Numbered from the stretch's first letter, positions 1-8,859 are shown. The stretch is DNA of 64,000 bases from an uncultured Psychroserpens sp. (GCF_947500255.1 NZ_CANMRL010000005.1:124001-188000); one strand, 5' to 3'. Program-made: numbers and translations. The notes: generated by a model not told the origin, from the sequence alone.

Positions 1-69
1 CACCTATTATGATAGAAATAATAGCTTAAATTCAAGTATTATAACTACAGGGTTCAAGTTTGTTATAGA

Positions 70-879
70 CTAGTTCGCTTTCGTTTTCTTCTTTTGTGCT
101 TTTTTATTGAGTCTGTAATTCAAGAACTCAACAAATAAAGAGAAAGCGATAGCAAAATAGAGATAGCCTTTAGGTATTGCGCCAACCTTATTTCCAAAGA
201 ATTCGGTATTCGATAAGTGAGCAGCCTCGGTAATTAGCATAAAACCTATTAATATTAAAAAGGCCAATCCTAACATTTGGATACTCGGATTCGTGTCTAT
301 AAAGCGACGAATAGGGTTAGCGAAAGCAATCATAATTACAATAGAGATCATTACAGCGATAATCATTAGCACTAAGGTGTAATTTTGATTTGGATGTAAC
401 CCATTGGTCATTCCTACTGCTGTAAGAATAGAATCTATGGAAAAAATAAAATCAATAATGAGTATTTGTACCAATGCGTTAGATAAAGATTTAATTTTCT
501 TTCCTTTTACCTGGTCTTCATCATGCTCTGGATCTGTTACTTTTTCTCTAATCTCAGAAGTGCTTTTATAAATCAAAAACAAGCCACCAATAAACAAAAT
601 TAGTGCTTGCCAACTAATATGTAGCTGAAGCCAGTTGTTTTCAATAGTATAAAAAGGTTTAGATAAACCAACAAGAAAAGAGACAAAAAACAGAAGAATA
701 ACACGTTGCACTAAGGCTAGGATTAACCCTATATTCGTGGCTTTGCTTCTCTGATTCTCTGGAAGCTTATTAGCTGCAATAGAAATAAATACAATATTAT
801 CTATTCCTAAAATTATCTCTAAAAATGTCAAAGTTAACAATGCTATTATAGCATCACCAGTTAATAAAAATTCTAACAT
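70..879 (-). CDS. TerC family integral membrane protein
   Basis: Membrane protein of the TerC family (269 aa, normal length). The family includes manganese exporters of the Alx/MeeF type and proteins linked to tellurite or metal stress; the substrate here cannot be read from sequence. Seen: about seven to eight hydrophobic segments and the two family motifs with acidic residues inside helices, EIILGIDN (Glu21, Asp27) and FSIDS (Asp149). Between them lies a charged loop at about 108-135 with a PEHDED patch. The ATG at 879 lies 1 nt beyond the stop of the upstream lipoprotein gene, so the two are probably cotranscribed. Family assignment is firm; substrate is open. Confidence 0.93.
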   Translation of the reverse strand: MLEFLLTGDAIIALLTLTFLEIILGIDNIVFISIAANKLPENQRSKATNIGLILALVQRVILLFFVSFLVGLSKPFYTIENNWLQLHISWQALILFIGGLFLIYKSTSEIREKVTDPEHDEDQVKGKKIKSLSNALVQILIIDFIFSIDSILTAVGMTNGLHPNQNYTLVLMIIAVMISIVIMIAFANPIRRFIDTNPSIQMLGLAFLILIGFMLITEAAHLSNTEFFGNKVGAIPKGYLYFAIAFSLFVEFLNYRLNKKAQKKKTKAN

Positions 880-880
880 G

Positions 881-1267
881 TTATTTTATCTTTTTTGCAA
901 TGCCTTTTTCTACACGTTGCTTTTTAAAATCCTCTTTTACAGCTAATTTATATTCAAAAGTATAGGAATCTTCAGTTGTACTCAATATTTTAAAATGAAT
1001 GGCTTTCTGCTCTTCCTTATTTTTTGGGTGTAACTCTTTCTGAATAAATTCACAATCGTTAATCCATCGTATGGATGCAGAATCAATTTTATTGTCAAAA
1101 TAGTCGATGTTATAATCTTTAGTCCTAACAAATGTGCCAGTCTTTTCAACACCATCAATTGTGTAAGTGAATTCAAAGGTTCCAGTTTTGAAGTCGGTAC
1201 AATTGCGCTCTGCTTCATAGCAGTTTAGAAAAAATAATGGCAGAAGAAGTAGTAACCTGTGTCGCAT
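881..1267 (-). CDS. small hypothetical lipoprotein
   Basis: Short secreted protein, 128 aa from the chosen start. The reading frame also has an ATG at 1303, but the ATG at 1267 gives a clean signal sequence (MRHRLLLLLPLFFLNC) with a lipoprotein-type cysteine at residue 16, although FLNC is not a perfect lipobox. The mature part has scattered cysteines (NCTDF, NDCEF), looks like a small beta-rich domain, and ends in a basic KKIK tail. I do not recognise a named domain. It lies directly upstream of the TerC gene with a 1-nt gap. Function unknown; export to the envelope is an inference from the N-terminus. Confidence 0.75.
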   Translation of the reverse strand: MRHRLLLLLPLFFLNCYEAERNCTDFKTGTFEFTYTIDGVEKTGTFVRTKDYNIDYFDNKIDSASIRWINDCEFIQKELHPKNKEEQKAIHFKILSTTEDSYTFEYKLAVKEDFKKQRVEKGIAKKIK

Positions 1268-1355
1268 AATTTGAGTTTTGTACAAAATTACAAAATGGAA
1301 CATGATTTATAAGAGATATTAGAATAATCAGGTATTAAAAAAATAGTTAGCAGAT

Positions 1356-1733
1356 TTAAGACTGCTCAAAATTCTTAAATGTACCATCCTTGTAAAATAT
1401 AACTATACGTTCTATTGATTTATCATCGGATTTAGAAATTTGAGGAATTTCTGGTATTGGATTTTTTTCAACTTCGGAAATTGGGAGAGTAGGTATTTTG
1501 CTTTTTTTAGATGGGAAATTTCCTTTGCCATTCATTAGCCAATATAATTCCACTTCAGGAAAGGAGGAGAGTACCTTTAAAACAAAATCTAAACTCGGTT
1601 TATTTCGACCAGATAATATATGAGAAATACTAGAGCGTTGGACGCCTATTTTTTCTGCAAAAGAAGATGCCGATTCTCCGTAAAAATCGATGACTTTTTG
1701 AAGTCGTTTTGTGAATTCTTCGTTGTTGATCAT
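1356..1733 (-). CDS. XRE-family helix-turn-helix regulator
   Basis: Small DNA-binding protein (125 aa). Residues 6-60 form a lambda-repressor-like HTH (FAEKIGVQRSSISHILSGRN is the turn and recognition helix), followed by a Lys/Pro-rich linker near 75-100 and a short C-terminal strand-like segment. The gene is divergent from the M14 carboxypeptidase at 2039. The 300-bp intergenic region holds two perfect palindromes built on GTAA/TTAC half-sites, one at each predicted promoter, so the protein probably represses itself and controls its neighbour. That regulatory link is inference; the HTH family is clear. No phage genes are nearby. Confidence 0.88.
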   Translation of the reverse strand: MINNEEFTKRLQKVIDFYGESASSFAEKIGVQRSSISHILSGRNKPSLDFVLKVLSSFPEVELYWLMNGKGNFPSKKSKIPTLPISEVEKNPIPEIPQISKSDDKSIERIVIFYKDGTFKNFEQS

Positions 1734-1755
1734 TGTAAACCTTGAAGTTTAATTA

Positions 1756-1767
1756 TGTAACGTTACA
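1756..1767. promoter_or_regulatory. operator-like palindrome TGTAACGTTACA
   Basis: Perfect 12-bp palindrome that overlaps the predicted -7 element and transcription start of the XRE gene. Half-site resembles the GTAAA/TTTAC units of the second palindrome at 1986. Probable autoregulatory operator; inference. Confidence 0.5.
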
Positions 1768-1800
1768 AATGTAAATAAAATTGTAAACTCTAAAGACAAA
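1766..1800 (-). promoter_or_regulatory. predicted flavobacterial promoter of the XRE gene
   Basis: On the minus strand TACATTTG at 1773-1766 fits the Bacteroidota -7 consensus TAnnTTTG, and TTTG at 1800-1797 fits the -33 element with a 23-nt gap. The start codon follows about 33 nt downstream. Confidence 0.5.
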
Positions 1801-1985
1801 GAACTAATAATAATATACTATATATAAAACTAAAACTTTATTTAAATTTATTTAATAGCCTGAATATTAAATAGTTAATATTGATAAATATTCTTTATTG
1901 CATTTTCTTCAATTAACATTTAGACATAAGAGGCAAATTGTATACAAATATCAACAAATGAAATTGTAATTGGAGATTTTACATG

Positions 1986-1999
1986 TTTACAATTGTAAA
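1986..1999. promoter_or_regulatory. operator-like palindrome TTTACAATTGTAAA
   Basis: Perfect 14-bp palindrome whose centre supplies the TTG of the predicted -33 element of the M14 peptidase gene. Further TTTAC/GTAAA half-sites flank it at 2006-2015 and 2029-2038. Candidate binding site for the divergent XRE protein. Confidence 0.5.
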
Positions 2000-2019
2000 T
2001 TAACAAATGTTTACCTTTG
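1993..2019 (+). promoter_or_regulatory. predicted promoter of the M14 peptidase gene
   Basis: TTG at 1993-1995 and TACCTTTG at 2012-2019 (TAnnTTTG consensus) are separated by 16 nt, slightly short of the usual 17-23. The ATG lies 19 nt beyond the -7 element, giving a very short leader. Confidence 0.45.
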
Positions 2020-2038
2020 TGATTGGTAATTTGTAAAT

Positions 2039-3169
2039 ATGCAGCTAGAAACTCTCAGAACATTATTCAAAACACACAAAGAAAGGTTGCTTTTTGGACG
2101 CTACATTCATCATGATTTTATAGTGCCTTTACTTAAGAAATTTGATAGAAATTTTAGCATTGATTTGGTTGGAACTTCTGTAAATTCACTACCTATCTAT
2201 ACAATTACTTTGGGTCACGGACACAAAAAGGTTTTAATGTGGTCTCAAATGCATGGTAACGAAAGCACAACAACTAAGGCGATTTTTGATATGCTCAATG
2301 CTTTTGCTCAGAATAATTTTGATTTGGATTTAATTTTGGAGCAATGTACTATTAAAATAATTCCAATTTTAAATCCTGATGGTGCTTTTGCTTACACGAG
2401 ACATAATGCAAATGATATAGATTTAAATCGTGATGCTCAAGACTTATCTCAGCCTGAAAGTAGAGTATTGCGTTCTGTTTTTGAAAAATTTAAACCTCAT
2501 TTTTGCTATAATTTGCATGGGCAGCGAACAATCTTTAGTGCTGGACACGCTAATAAATCGGCAACAGTATCCTTTCTAGCTCCTGCGCAAGATGCTGAGC
2601 GCACAGTTACGTCATCCAGAATGGTAGCTATGGAGATTATTACTGTAATGAATAAGAATCTTCAATTGCAGATTAAAGATCAGGTTGGTATATATGATGA
2701 TGGATTTAATATTAACTGTGTTGGCGATACATTTCAAGCTAAAGGCGTGCCTACGATTTTATTTGAAGCTGGTCATTTTGCAAATGACTATATGAGAGAG
2801 CAAACTAGAGAGTTTATATTTCAATCGTTACTTGTGTCTCTGTCTTATATTGCTAGTAATGTTGTAGATGGACATAAATATGTAGCCTATGTAGATATTC
2901 CAAAAAATGAAAAATTGTTCTATGATATTATTATTAGAAATGCTAACGGATTGGATATAGCTGTTCAATTTCATGAAAGGCTAGTAGGTGGTGAGGTGAA
3001 ATTTATTCCTAAAATTGAAAAAATCTCAGATTTAAGTGATTTTAATGCACATAAAGAGCTCAATGCTAATGGATATCAAGTATTCGGAGAGAATAATACT
3101 ACAATTTCCGAAGGCAACGAAAACGATTTCGTAGTCATAAATAATGAAAAATTCTTATTAAAACCGTAA
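2039..3169 (+). CDS. M14 family zinc carboxypeptidase-like protein
   Basis: Zinc peptidase of the M14 (carboxypeptidase A) superfamily, 376 aa. Seen: the zinc motif MHGNES (His72, Glu75), the DLNRD substrate-binding motif (Arg131), the third zinc ligand in NLHGQ (His160) and the likely catalytic glutamate in FEAGHF (Glu243). The C-terminal 100 residues form an extra domain. There is no signal peptide, so it acts in the cytosol or on imported peptides. It would remove C-terminal or side-chain-linked residues; the substrate is unknown. The ATG at 2039 follows the predicted -7 element closely. The gene is divergent from the XRE regulator that probably controls it. Confidence 0.88.
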   Translation: MQLETLRTLFKTHKERLLFGRYIHHDFIVPLLKKFDRNFSIDLVGTSVNSLPIYTITLGHGHKKVLMWSQMHGNESTTTKAIFDMLNAFAQNNFDLDLILEQCTIKIIPILNPDGAFAYTRHNANDIDLNRDAQDLSQPESRVLRSVFEKFKPHFCYNLHGQRTIFSAGHANKSATVSFLAPAQDAERTVTSSRMVAMEIITVMNKNLQLQIKDQVGIYDDGFNINCVGDTFQAKGVPTILFEAGHFANDYMREQTREFIFQSLLVSLSYIASNVVDGHKYVAYVDIPKNEKLFYDIIIRNANGLDIAVQFHERLVGGEVKFIPKIEKISDLSDFNAHKELNANGYQVFGENNTTISEGNENDFVVINNEKFLLKP

Positions 3170-3210
3170 AAAAGTCCATTTTCAATGCAGTATCTTTAAG
3201 GAAATTGCAT

Positions 3211-3218
3211 TATTTTTG
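3211..3218 (+). promoter_or_regulatory. possible -7 element of the Lrp-type gene
   Basis: TATTTTTG fits TAnnTTTG and lies 27 nt before the ATG at 3245. No well-placed -33 TTG is seen, so this is weak. Confidence 0.3.
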
Positions 3219-3244
3219 TATAATATTTATAAAAAAGTAAGAAA

Positions 3245-3724
3245 ATGGCGAAATTTAAATTAGATGAAATTGATCATCAAATTTTAGATATGTTAATCGA
3301 TAATACGAGAATTCCTTTTACTGACATTGCTAAAAAATTAGTGATCTCGGCAGGAACTGTGCATGTAAGAGTTAAAAAAATGGAAGAAGCTGGTATTATC
3401 AGAGGTTCGTCTTTGACTCTAGATTATCAAAAGCTTGGGTATTCATTCATAGCTTATGTTGGTGTGTTTTTAAATAATACATCTCAAACGAAATTTGTTT
3501 TAGAGCGTATTGCTCAGATACCTTATGTAACTGTAGCACATATTACTACAGGTAAGTTCAATATTTTCTGTAAGGTGAGGGCAAAGAATACGTCTCATGC
3601 AAAAGATATTATCTTTATGCTAGACGATATTGAAGGGATTTATAGAACAGAAACTATGATTTCTCTAGAAGAAAGTATTAACGACAAGAAACGTTTAATG
3701 CATACTATTTTTAATGAACTATAA
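3245..3724 (+). CDS. Lrp/AsnC family transcriptional regulator
   Basis: Feast/famine regulator (159 aa, typical length). Residues 6-55 form the winged HTH (DNTRIPFTDIAKKLVISAGT with the recognition helix TVHVRVKKME); residues 68-145 form the RAM ligand-binding and oligomerisation domain. Such proteins usually sense amino acids or keto acids and bind DNA as octamers. The gene stands alone, has its own -7 element, and ends in a strong terminator. Its effector and targets cannot be told from the sequence. Confidence 0.93.
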   Translation: MAKFKLDEIDHQILDMLIDNTRIPFTDIAKKLVISAGTVHVRVKKMEEAGIIRGSSLTLDYQKLGYSFIAYVGVFLNNTSQTKFVLERIAQIPYVTVAHITTGKFNIFCKVRAKNTSHAKDIIFMLDDIEGIYRTETMISLEESINDKKRLMHTIFNEL

Positions 3725-3748
3725 CTATTTTAACATTTATAAAATTAG

Positions 3749-3774
3749 CCCTTTGTCATGTATTTGATGAAGGG
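3749..3774 (+). terminator. intrinsic terminator after the Lrp-type gene
   Basis: Arms CCCTTTGTCA (3749-3758) and TGATGAAGGG (3765-3774) pair over 10 bp with two G-T wobbles around a 6-nt loop and are followed by a run of six T. Confidence 0.75.
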
Positions 3775-3809
3775 TTTTTTGTTGCATTTAAATTCTAAAC
3801 ACTATAATT

Positions 3810-4325
3810 ATGACTAAAGACGACTTATTAAAAAGTGAATATAATCCTTATTATCAAACCTATATAGAAAAGGCAGGTTCATCTCATTTAAATGAAGGTT
3901 TAAAAGATAATGGTAATGCTACAATTGCTTTTTTAGAGTCTATTCCAGAGGATAAACTGGAATATAGATATGCTGAAGGGAAATGGACTGTAAAAGAGAT
4001 TATACAGCATTTAATTGATACAGAACGTGTGTTTACTTATAGAGCGCTTGGTATTGCTAGAGGCGATAAAACTTTATTTCCTGGTTTTGATCAAGATGAG
4101 TATGCAGCCAGTTGTAACGCAAACAACCGCTCGATATATAGTTTAATGAATGAGTACAAAGCTGTTCGATTAGCTACGATTAATTTATTTGATGGTTTTA
4201 CTGATGAGATGCTTACTAAAATTGGTACAGCGAGCAATAGTAATTTGTCTCCACGAGCAGTGGCATTTATTGTTACTGGACATGAAAATCATCATTGTGA
4301 TGTCATTAAAGAGCGGTATTTATAA
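3810..4325 (+). CDS. DinB/YfiT-like metal-dependent protein
   Basis: Four-helix-bundle protein of the DinB/YfiT superfamily (171 aa). Candidate metal ligands are His67 in IIQHLIDTE and the histidines of TGHENHHCD (158-162), the usual three-histidine arrangement. Members bind a divalent metal and often act as thiol transferases (bacillithiol, glutathione or mycothiol partners) or have unknown roles. No signal peptide. Located between two terminators, so probably a single-gene transcript. Family clear, reaction unknown. Confidence 0.85.
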   Translation: MTKDDLLKSEYNPYYQTYIEKAGSSHLNEGLKDNGNATIAFLESIPEDKLEYRYAEGKWTVKEIIQHLIDTERVFTYRALGIARGDKTLFPGFDQDEYAASCNANNRSIYSLMNEYKAVRLATINLFDGFTDEMLTKIGTASNSNLSPRAVAFIVTGHENHHCDVIKERYL

Positions 4326-4330
4326 AAAAC

Positions 4331-4358
4331 TAAAGCCACTTCTATTGAAGTGGCTTTA
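4331..4358. terminator. bidirectional terminator hairpin
   Basis: Perfect 12-bp stem, TAAAGCCACTTC and GAAGTGGCTTTA, with loop TATT, between the convergent DinB and beta-barrel genes. T-rich sequence follows on the plus strand and A/T-rich sequence on the other side. Confidence 0.75.
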
Positions 4359-4378
4359 AGTATAATTTTGGATTCATT

Positions 4379-4861
4379 TTAGAATCTATATCTAATTCCA
4401 AATGCAATATCAAAATCTAAATCATCTCTAAAGTCACCAAAACCAAGTTCTGGTCTTGCATCTAGAGATAGCTGCAAAGGGATGTCAAAATTGTACTCAA
4501 TACCAACATCTCCAGCTATAAATATAAATGTTTCGCTGTCGTCAAAACCATTAGGAACATTGTCGAAACTGTATGATCCAACGCCACCACCAGCGCCTGC
4601 ATACCAGTTAAAAGCGCCATCAATATTCCAAACCCATTGATAAAGTCCAGCAAGCTTAAAGCCATCATAATTATTCCCGCTTCTTAAACCGAGATCTAAT
4701 TCTAAACGATTGTTATCTCCAAGGGCTCTTTGGTATGAAATTTCAGCGCCAAAACCATCACTGTCTCCTAAACGAAGACCAATAGCGTTATCTGCAATGT
4801 CTTGTGCATTTACGGTTGTAAAGCCAATTAAAGCTAATGTTACTAAAAATAATTTTTTCAT
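4379..4861 (-). CDS. small outer-membrane beta-barrel protein
   Basis: Secreted protein of 160 aa. Residues 1-19 are a signal peptide ending in VNA before Gln20. The mature chain alternates polar and hydrophobic residues, is rich in Gly, Asp and aromatics, and ends in RYRF with a C-terminal Phe, the usual signal for outer-membrane barrel insertion. The length fits an eight-stranded barrel of the OmpX/OmpW-like or PorT-like size class. I see no specific substrate signature. Convergent with the DinB gene across a shared terminator. Confidence 0.82.
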   Translation of the reverse strand: MKKLFLVTLALIGFTTVNAQDIADNAIGLRLGDSDGFGAEISYQRALGDNNRLELDLGLRSGNNYDGFKLAGLYQWVWNIDGAFNWYAGAGGGVGSYSFDNVPNGFDDSETFIFIAGDVGIEYNFDIPLQLSLDARPELGFGDFRDDLDFDIAFGIRYRF

Positions 4862-5012
4862 AAAATTTAAGTTTTTGTTGTTATTAATTAATTACGAATG
4901 AAAGTCAAATAAAGACGTTTGCTTTCTTTTTCGGATTAACTTTACAAAAATAACGCCAAAAAACAGGTTTTATTAAATTTCTTTTTAGTTTTATAAACAT
5001 AGTTATTCATAT

Positions 5013-7934
5013 ATGATAATCAATTCACAGCTACAAGTATTGTCTTCTCAATTAGATGGTGAGTTGCATTTTGATGACTTGGCAAAAACACTTTATGCGA
5101 CTGATGCTTCGGTATATAGAATGATGCCGTTAGCTGTTGCACTCCCTAAGACTAAAGCAGATATAAAATGCCTCATTGATTTTGCTAGAGTGCATAATAC
5201 ATCGCTTATTCCAAGAACAGCAGGTACGTCACTTGCTGGTCAATGTGTAGGGAACGGTATTGTAGTTGATGTCTCCAAGTATTTTAATAAAATAGTCGAT
5301 ATCAACGAAAAAAAACGTACTGTTACGGTGCAACCTGGAGTTGTAAGAGATGAGTTAAATAACTATTTAAAGCCTTTTGGTTTATTTTTTGGACCTAATA
5401 CGTCTACCTCTAATCGGTGTATGATTGGAGGCATGGTTGGCAATAATTCATCTGGGACAACCTCTATTAAATATGGAGTAACTAGAGATAAGGTATTGGC
5501 GCTTGATGTGATTTTAAGTGATGGGAGTGAAGCGGTGTTTTCGAGTGTGTCAATGGAAAGTTTTCAAGAGAAAATGAGGTCAAGTACATTGGAAGGGCTG
5601 ATTTATAAAACAATATATTCTGAATTAAAAGAAGAGCACATTCAAAAACAAATAAAAGACAATTTTCCTAAACCTCAAATACATCGTAGAAATACTGGTT
5701 ATGCTATAGATGAGTTGTTGAAAAATGAAATATTTGATACGTCTCCTGATGCTTTTAATATGTGTGCTTTATTGTCGGGAAGTGAAGGAACTTTAGCATT
5801 TACTACACAAATCACATTGCAATTGGACGAGCTTCCTCCTTCAAAAAATATAATGATTGCTGCACATTTCGAATCTATAGAAAGTTGTTTAGATGCAGTT
5901 TCATTGGTCATGAATCATGATTTATACGCTTGTGAAATGCTGGATAAAACTATTTTGGATCTTACAAAGTATAATACAAAACAACAAGCTAATCGTCAGT
6001 TTTTGGAAGGAGATCCAGAAGCTATATTGATGTGCGAATTGAGGTCTGATAATGATGAGAAGTTGAAAAGGTTGTCTCAATCGCTAATTGTTGATCTGCA
6101 GGACTCTAATTTATCTTACGCTAATGTGTTGCTTGAAAAAACCATGATTGATAAGGCTAACGATTTACGAAAAGCGGGATTAGGTTTATTGGGAAATATA
6201 GTAGGTGATGAGAAGACAGCTGCTTGTATTGAAGATACAGCAGTGGCATTAGAAGATTTATCCAGTTATATCAAGGCGTTTTCTGAATTAATGAAAAAGT
6301 ATGATCAAAAACCAGTCTATTACGCACATGCAGGAGCGGGAGAACTGCATTTAAGACCAATACTCAATTTAAAGAAAAAAGCAGATGTTGTGCTGTTTAG
6401 AGAGATAACTACAGATGTTGCTTATTTGGTAAAACGTTATAATGGTTCTATGAGTGGGGAACACGGAGACGGCATTGTACGAGCCGAGTTTATTCCAATG
6501 ATGATTGGCGAGTCTAATTATGAGATTTTAAAACGTATCAAGTCTATATTTGATCCTGAAAATATCTTTAATCCAGGAAAGATTATTGATGCATTTCCAA
6601 TGGATAAGTCACTACGTTATGAACCTGGTCGTCAAGAACCAGAAATTGAAACGGTTTTAGATTTTTCGAAGTCTTTAGGGATATTGCGAGAAGCAGAGAA
6701 GTGTAATGGGTCTGGAGATTGCAGAAAACTGCCTGAGTTTGGTGGAACGATGTGCCCGAGTTATCGTGCTACAAGAAATGAAAAAGATACAACTAGAGCA
6801 AGAGCTAATACTTTGCGCGAGTTTTTAACACACTCAGAAAAAGCTAATAAGTTTGATCATGATGAGTTAAAAACAGTTTTTGATTTGTGTTTGAGTTGTA
6901 AGGCTTGTGTTAGTGAATGTCCAAGTAGTGTTGATGTCGCTAGTTTGAAAACTGAGTTTCAATATCAATATCAAAAAGCTAATGGTGTAAGTTGGCGTAC
7001 AAAACTGTTTGCATATAACAATCGTTTAAACAAATTTGGAAGTCATTTTCCAAGGGTTACGAATTTTATATTTTCGAATGTATTGACGTCTTCTATTCTG
7101 AAAAAAATCTTCGGAATTTCAAATAAAAGAACCTTGCCAATATTATCAAGTAAAAATTTATATAAAGCACTTCAAAACTCTAAAAATGAATTAAATAATG
7201 ATAATTACATAAAAACTATTTATTTGTTTAATGACGAATTCACAAACTACTTAGATACCTCTATTGGGATTGATGCAATCACCTTGTTAAAAGGTCTTAA
7301 TTACGAAGTGAAAATCATTGAACATCATGAATCTGGTCGAGCTTTTTTATCAAAAGGATTATTAGATCAGGCTAAAAATTTTGCTAACAAAAATGTGTCT
7401 TTATTTAAAGAGCTAATTTCAGAAGACACACCACTTGTTGGGATAGAACCTTCAGCTATTCTTACGTTTAAAGATGAATATTTAAGATTAGCCGATGATA
7501 AAGAGTCCGCCGAACACCTCGCAAAGCACACGTTTTTGATAGAAGAGTTCATTCAAAAAGAAATAGAGTTTGGTAATATCAGCTCAGATCAGTTTACATT
7601 AGAGCATGAGACTATAAAATTTCATGGACATTGTCACCAGAAAGCCTTGGCAAATCAAATGTCTAGTTTCACGATTTTGAACTTACCTAAAAACTATCAA
7701 GTCGATATAATTCCAAGTGGTTGCTGTGGTATGGCTGGAAGTTTTGGTTATGAAAAAGAACATTATGAGATAAGTATGGAGATAGGTGAGCAGACGTTGT
7801 TTCCTGCGGTTAGGAAAACTAATAATGAGATTCTTATCTCAGCAAATGGAACAAGCTGTAGACATCAAATTAAAGACGGAACAGGACGTGAGGCTTTACA
7901 CCCTATTACTATTTTGAAGCAGGCACTGATTTAA
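5013..7934 (+). CDS. YdiJ-like FAD/Fe-S 2-hydroxyacid dehydrogenase
   Basis: Large three-part oxidoreductase (973 aa). Residues 30-270 are a PCMH-type FAD domain (PRTAGTSLAGQ at 68-77, MIGGMVGNNSSGTTS at about 137-151); 270-540 the FAD-oxidase C-terminal domain with the STMGEHGDG-like segment MSGEHGDGIV; then two cysteine clusters (CNGSGDC from Cys564 and CLSCKACVSECP from Cys626) for iron-sulfur centres; and a C-terminal CCG domain (HGHCHQ at 872-876, CCG from Cys904). This layout matches E. coli YdiJ, a D-2-hydroxyglutarate dehydrogenase, and the D-lactate dehydrogenase family. It oxidises a D-2-hydroxyacid and passes electrons through Fe-S centres, probably to quinone. The exact substrate is inferred. 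Confidence 0.9.
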   Translation: MIINSQLQVLSSQLDGELHFDDLAKTLYATDASVYRMMPLAVALPKTKADIKCLIDFARVHNTSLIPRTAGTSLAGQCVGNGIVVDVSKYFNKIVDINEKKRTVTVQPGVVRDELNNYLKPFGLFFGPNTSTSNRCMIGGMVGNNSSGTTSIKYGVTRDKVLALDVILSDGSEAVFSSVSMESFQEKMRSSTLEGLIYKTIYSELKEEHIQKQIKDNFPKPQIHRRNTGYAIDELLKNEIFDTSPDAFNMCALLSGSEGTLAFTTQITLQLDELPPSKNIMIAAHFESIESCLDAVSLVMNHDLYACEMLDKTILDLTKYNTKQQANRQFLEGDPEAILMCELRSDNDEKLKRLSQSLIVDLQDSNLSYANVLLEKTMIDKANDLRKAGLGLLGNIVGDEKTAACIEDTAVALEDLSSYIKAFSELMKKYDQKPVYYAHAGAGELHLRPILNLKKKADVVLFREITTDVAYLVKRYNGSMSGEHGDGIVRAEFIPMMIGESNYEILKRIKSIFDPENIFNPGKIIDAFPMDKSLRYEPGRQEPEIETVLDFSKSLGILREAEKCNGSGDCRKLPEFGGTMCPSYRATRNEKDTTRARANTLREFLTHSEKANKFDHDELKTVFDLCLSCKACVSECPSSVDVASLKTEFQYQYQKANGVSWRTKLFAYNNRLNKFGSHFPRVTNFIFSNVLTSSILKKIFGISNKRTLPILSSKNLYKALQNSKNELNNDNYIKTIYLFNDEFTNYLDTSIGIDAITLLKGLNYEVKIIEHHESGRAFLSKGLLDQAKNFANKNVSLFKELISEDTPLVGIEPSAILTFKDEYLRLADDKESAEHLAKHTFLIEEFIQKEIEFGNISSDQFTLEHETIKFHGHCHQKALANQMSSFTILNLPKNYQVDIIPSGCCGMAGSFGYEKEHYEISMEIGEQTLFPAVRKTNNEILISANGTSCRHQIKDGTGREALHPITILKQALI

Positions 7935-7939
7935 TTAGG

Positions 7940-8788
7940 CTACTTTTTTTTCTTCTTTTTTTGTTCAACAACAGTAATGGCAGCAATTAGATCCTTTATC
8001 TCCATGTCTTTGATATCTTCGTCTGCATAAAAAGCTCTGAGTTTATCATTATTGTAGTTATAGATTTTCCAACGCTTAAATTGATATTCTAAAGCGGTTA
8101 AGTTTTCTACCCAATCTCCAGAGTTTAAATAAGTGGTTTTGCCATATTTATTGGAAGTAACTTGCATTTTTGGCTGATGAATATGACCGCAAATAACATA
8201 ATCATAGTCATTTTCAATGGCTAAATCTGAAGCTACTTTTTCAAAGTCACTAATATATTTGAGAGCACTTTTAACACTGTTTTTTATTTTTTTTGAAAGT
8301 GAATATTTCTCTCTCCCCATTTTTTCTAAACACCAATTTGTAAAGCGGTTAAGTAAAATCAACATATCATAACCGTAACCACCAAGCTTGGCTAACCATT
8401 TAGCATTTTGAATAGACATATCGAAGACATCACCATGAAAAAACCATGCTTTTTTTCCGTCAAGATTTAAAACAGCCTTATCAACTATAGAGATATTGCC
8501 TATAGTCATGTCACTAAACTTTCTTAGCATTTCATCATGATTTCCTGTGATATAAATGATTTCAGTACCATCAGCAGCCATGTCCATTAATTTTTTAATA
8601 ACTCTAAGATGTGACTTTGGGAAATATCGTTTTTTAAATTGCCAAATATCTATGATATCACCGTTTAAAATGAGCGTTTTGGGAGTAATACTATTGAGAT
8701 AAGTCAGTAGTTGCTTGGCATGGCAACCATAGGTGCCTAGGTGCACATCAGAAATGACGGCAATCTCTATTTTGCGTTTTGTTTTCAA
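7940..8788 (-). CDS. LpxH-like calcineurin-type phosphoesterase
   Basis: Metallophosphoesterase (282 aa) with the full set of binuclear-metal motifs: SDVHLG (Asp14, His16), NGDIIDIW (Asp44), GNHDE (Asn83, His84), FFHGD (His118) and GHIHQP (His202, His204). The GDxxDxW and HxHQP features resemble UDP-2,3-diacylglucosamine hydrolases of the LpxH family, so a role in lipid A synthesis is likely, though Bacteroidota have several paralogues of this type. No signal peptide; peripheral inner-membrane action would be expected. The protein ends in a run of lysines (EQKKKKKK), possibly for membrane contact. Its stop is 5 nt from the convergent dehydrogenase gene. Confidence 0.83.
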   Translation of the reverse strand: MKTKRKIEIAVISDVHLGTYGCHAKQLLTYLNSITPKTLILNGDIIDIWQFKKRYFPKSHLRVIKKLMDMAADGTEIIYITGNHDEMLRKFSDMTIGNISIVDKAVLNLDGKKAWFFHGDVFDMSIQNAKWLAKLGGYGYDMLILLNRFTNWCLEKMGREKYSLSKKIKNSVKSALKYISDFEKVASDLAIENDYDYVICGHIHQPKMQVTSNKYGKTTYLNSGDWVENLTALEYQFKRWKIYNYNNDKLRAFYADEDIKDMEIKDLIAAITVVEQKKKKKK

Positions 8789-8824
8789 TGGCTACTATCA
8801 AATTATAATGCAAAGGAATTAATT

Positions 8825-8859
8825 CAAATTTACTTGAGATAATTTCTGTAATTAACAAA
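8825..8859 (-). promoter_or_regulatory. predicted promoter of the LpxH-like gene
   Basis: Minus-strand TAAATTTG (8832-8825, TAnnTTTG) and TTTG (8859-8856) with a 23-nt gap; start codon 36 nt downstream. Confidence 0.45.

Larger units (their letters stand above)
1734..2038. other. divergent regulatory region without genes
   Basis: About 305 bases between the XRE gene and the M14 peptidase. It is very AT-rich and holds no convincing reading frame. Both ends carry promoter elements and palindromes of TTTAC/GTAAA half-sites (annotated separately); extra single half-sites occur at 1732-1740, 1780-1788, 2006-2015 and 2029-2038. The centre (about 1800-1970) shows only AT-rich tracts. Confidence 0.6.

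Noticed and set aside
1356-1733. XRE regulator as a prophage remnant
   Set aside because: No integrase, structural or lysis genes are nearby, and its promoters and operators fit a local regulatory pair.
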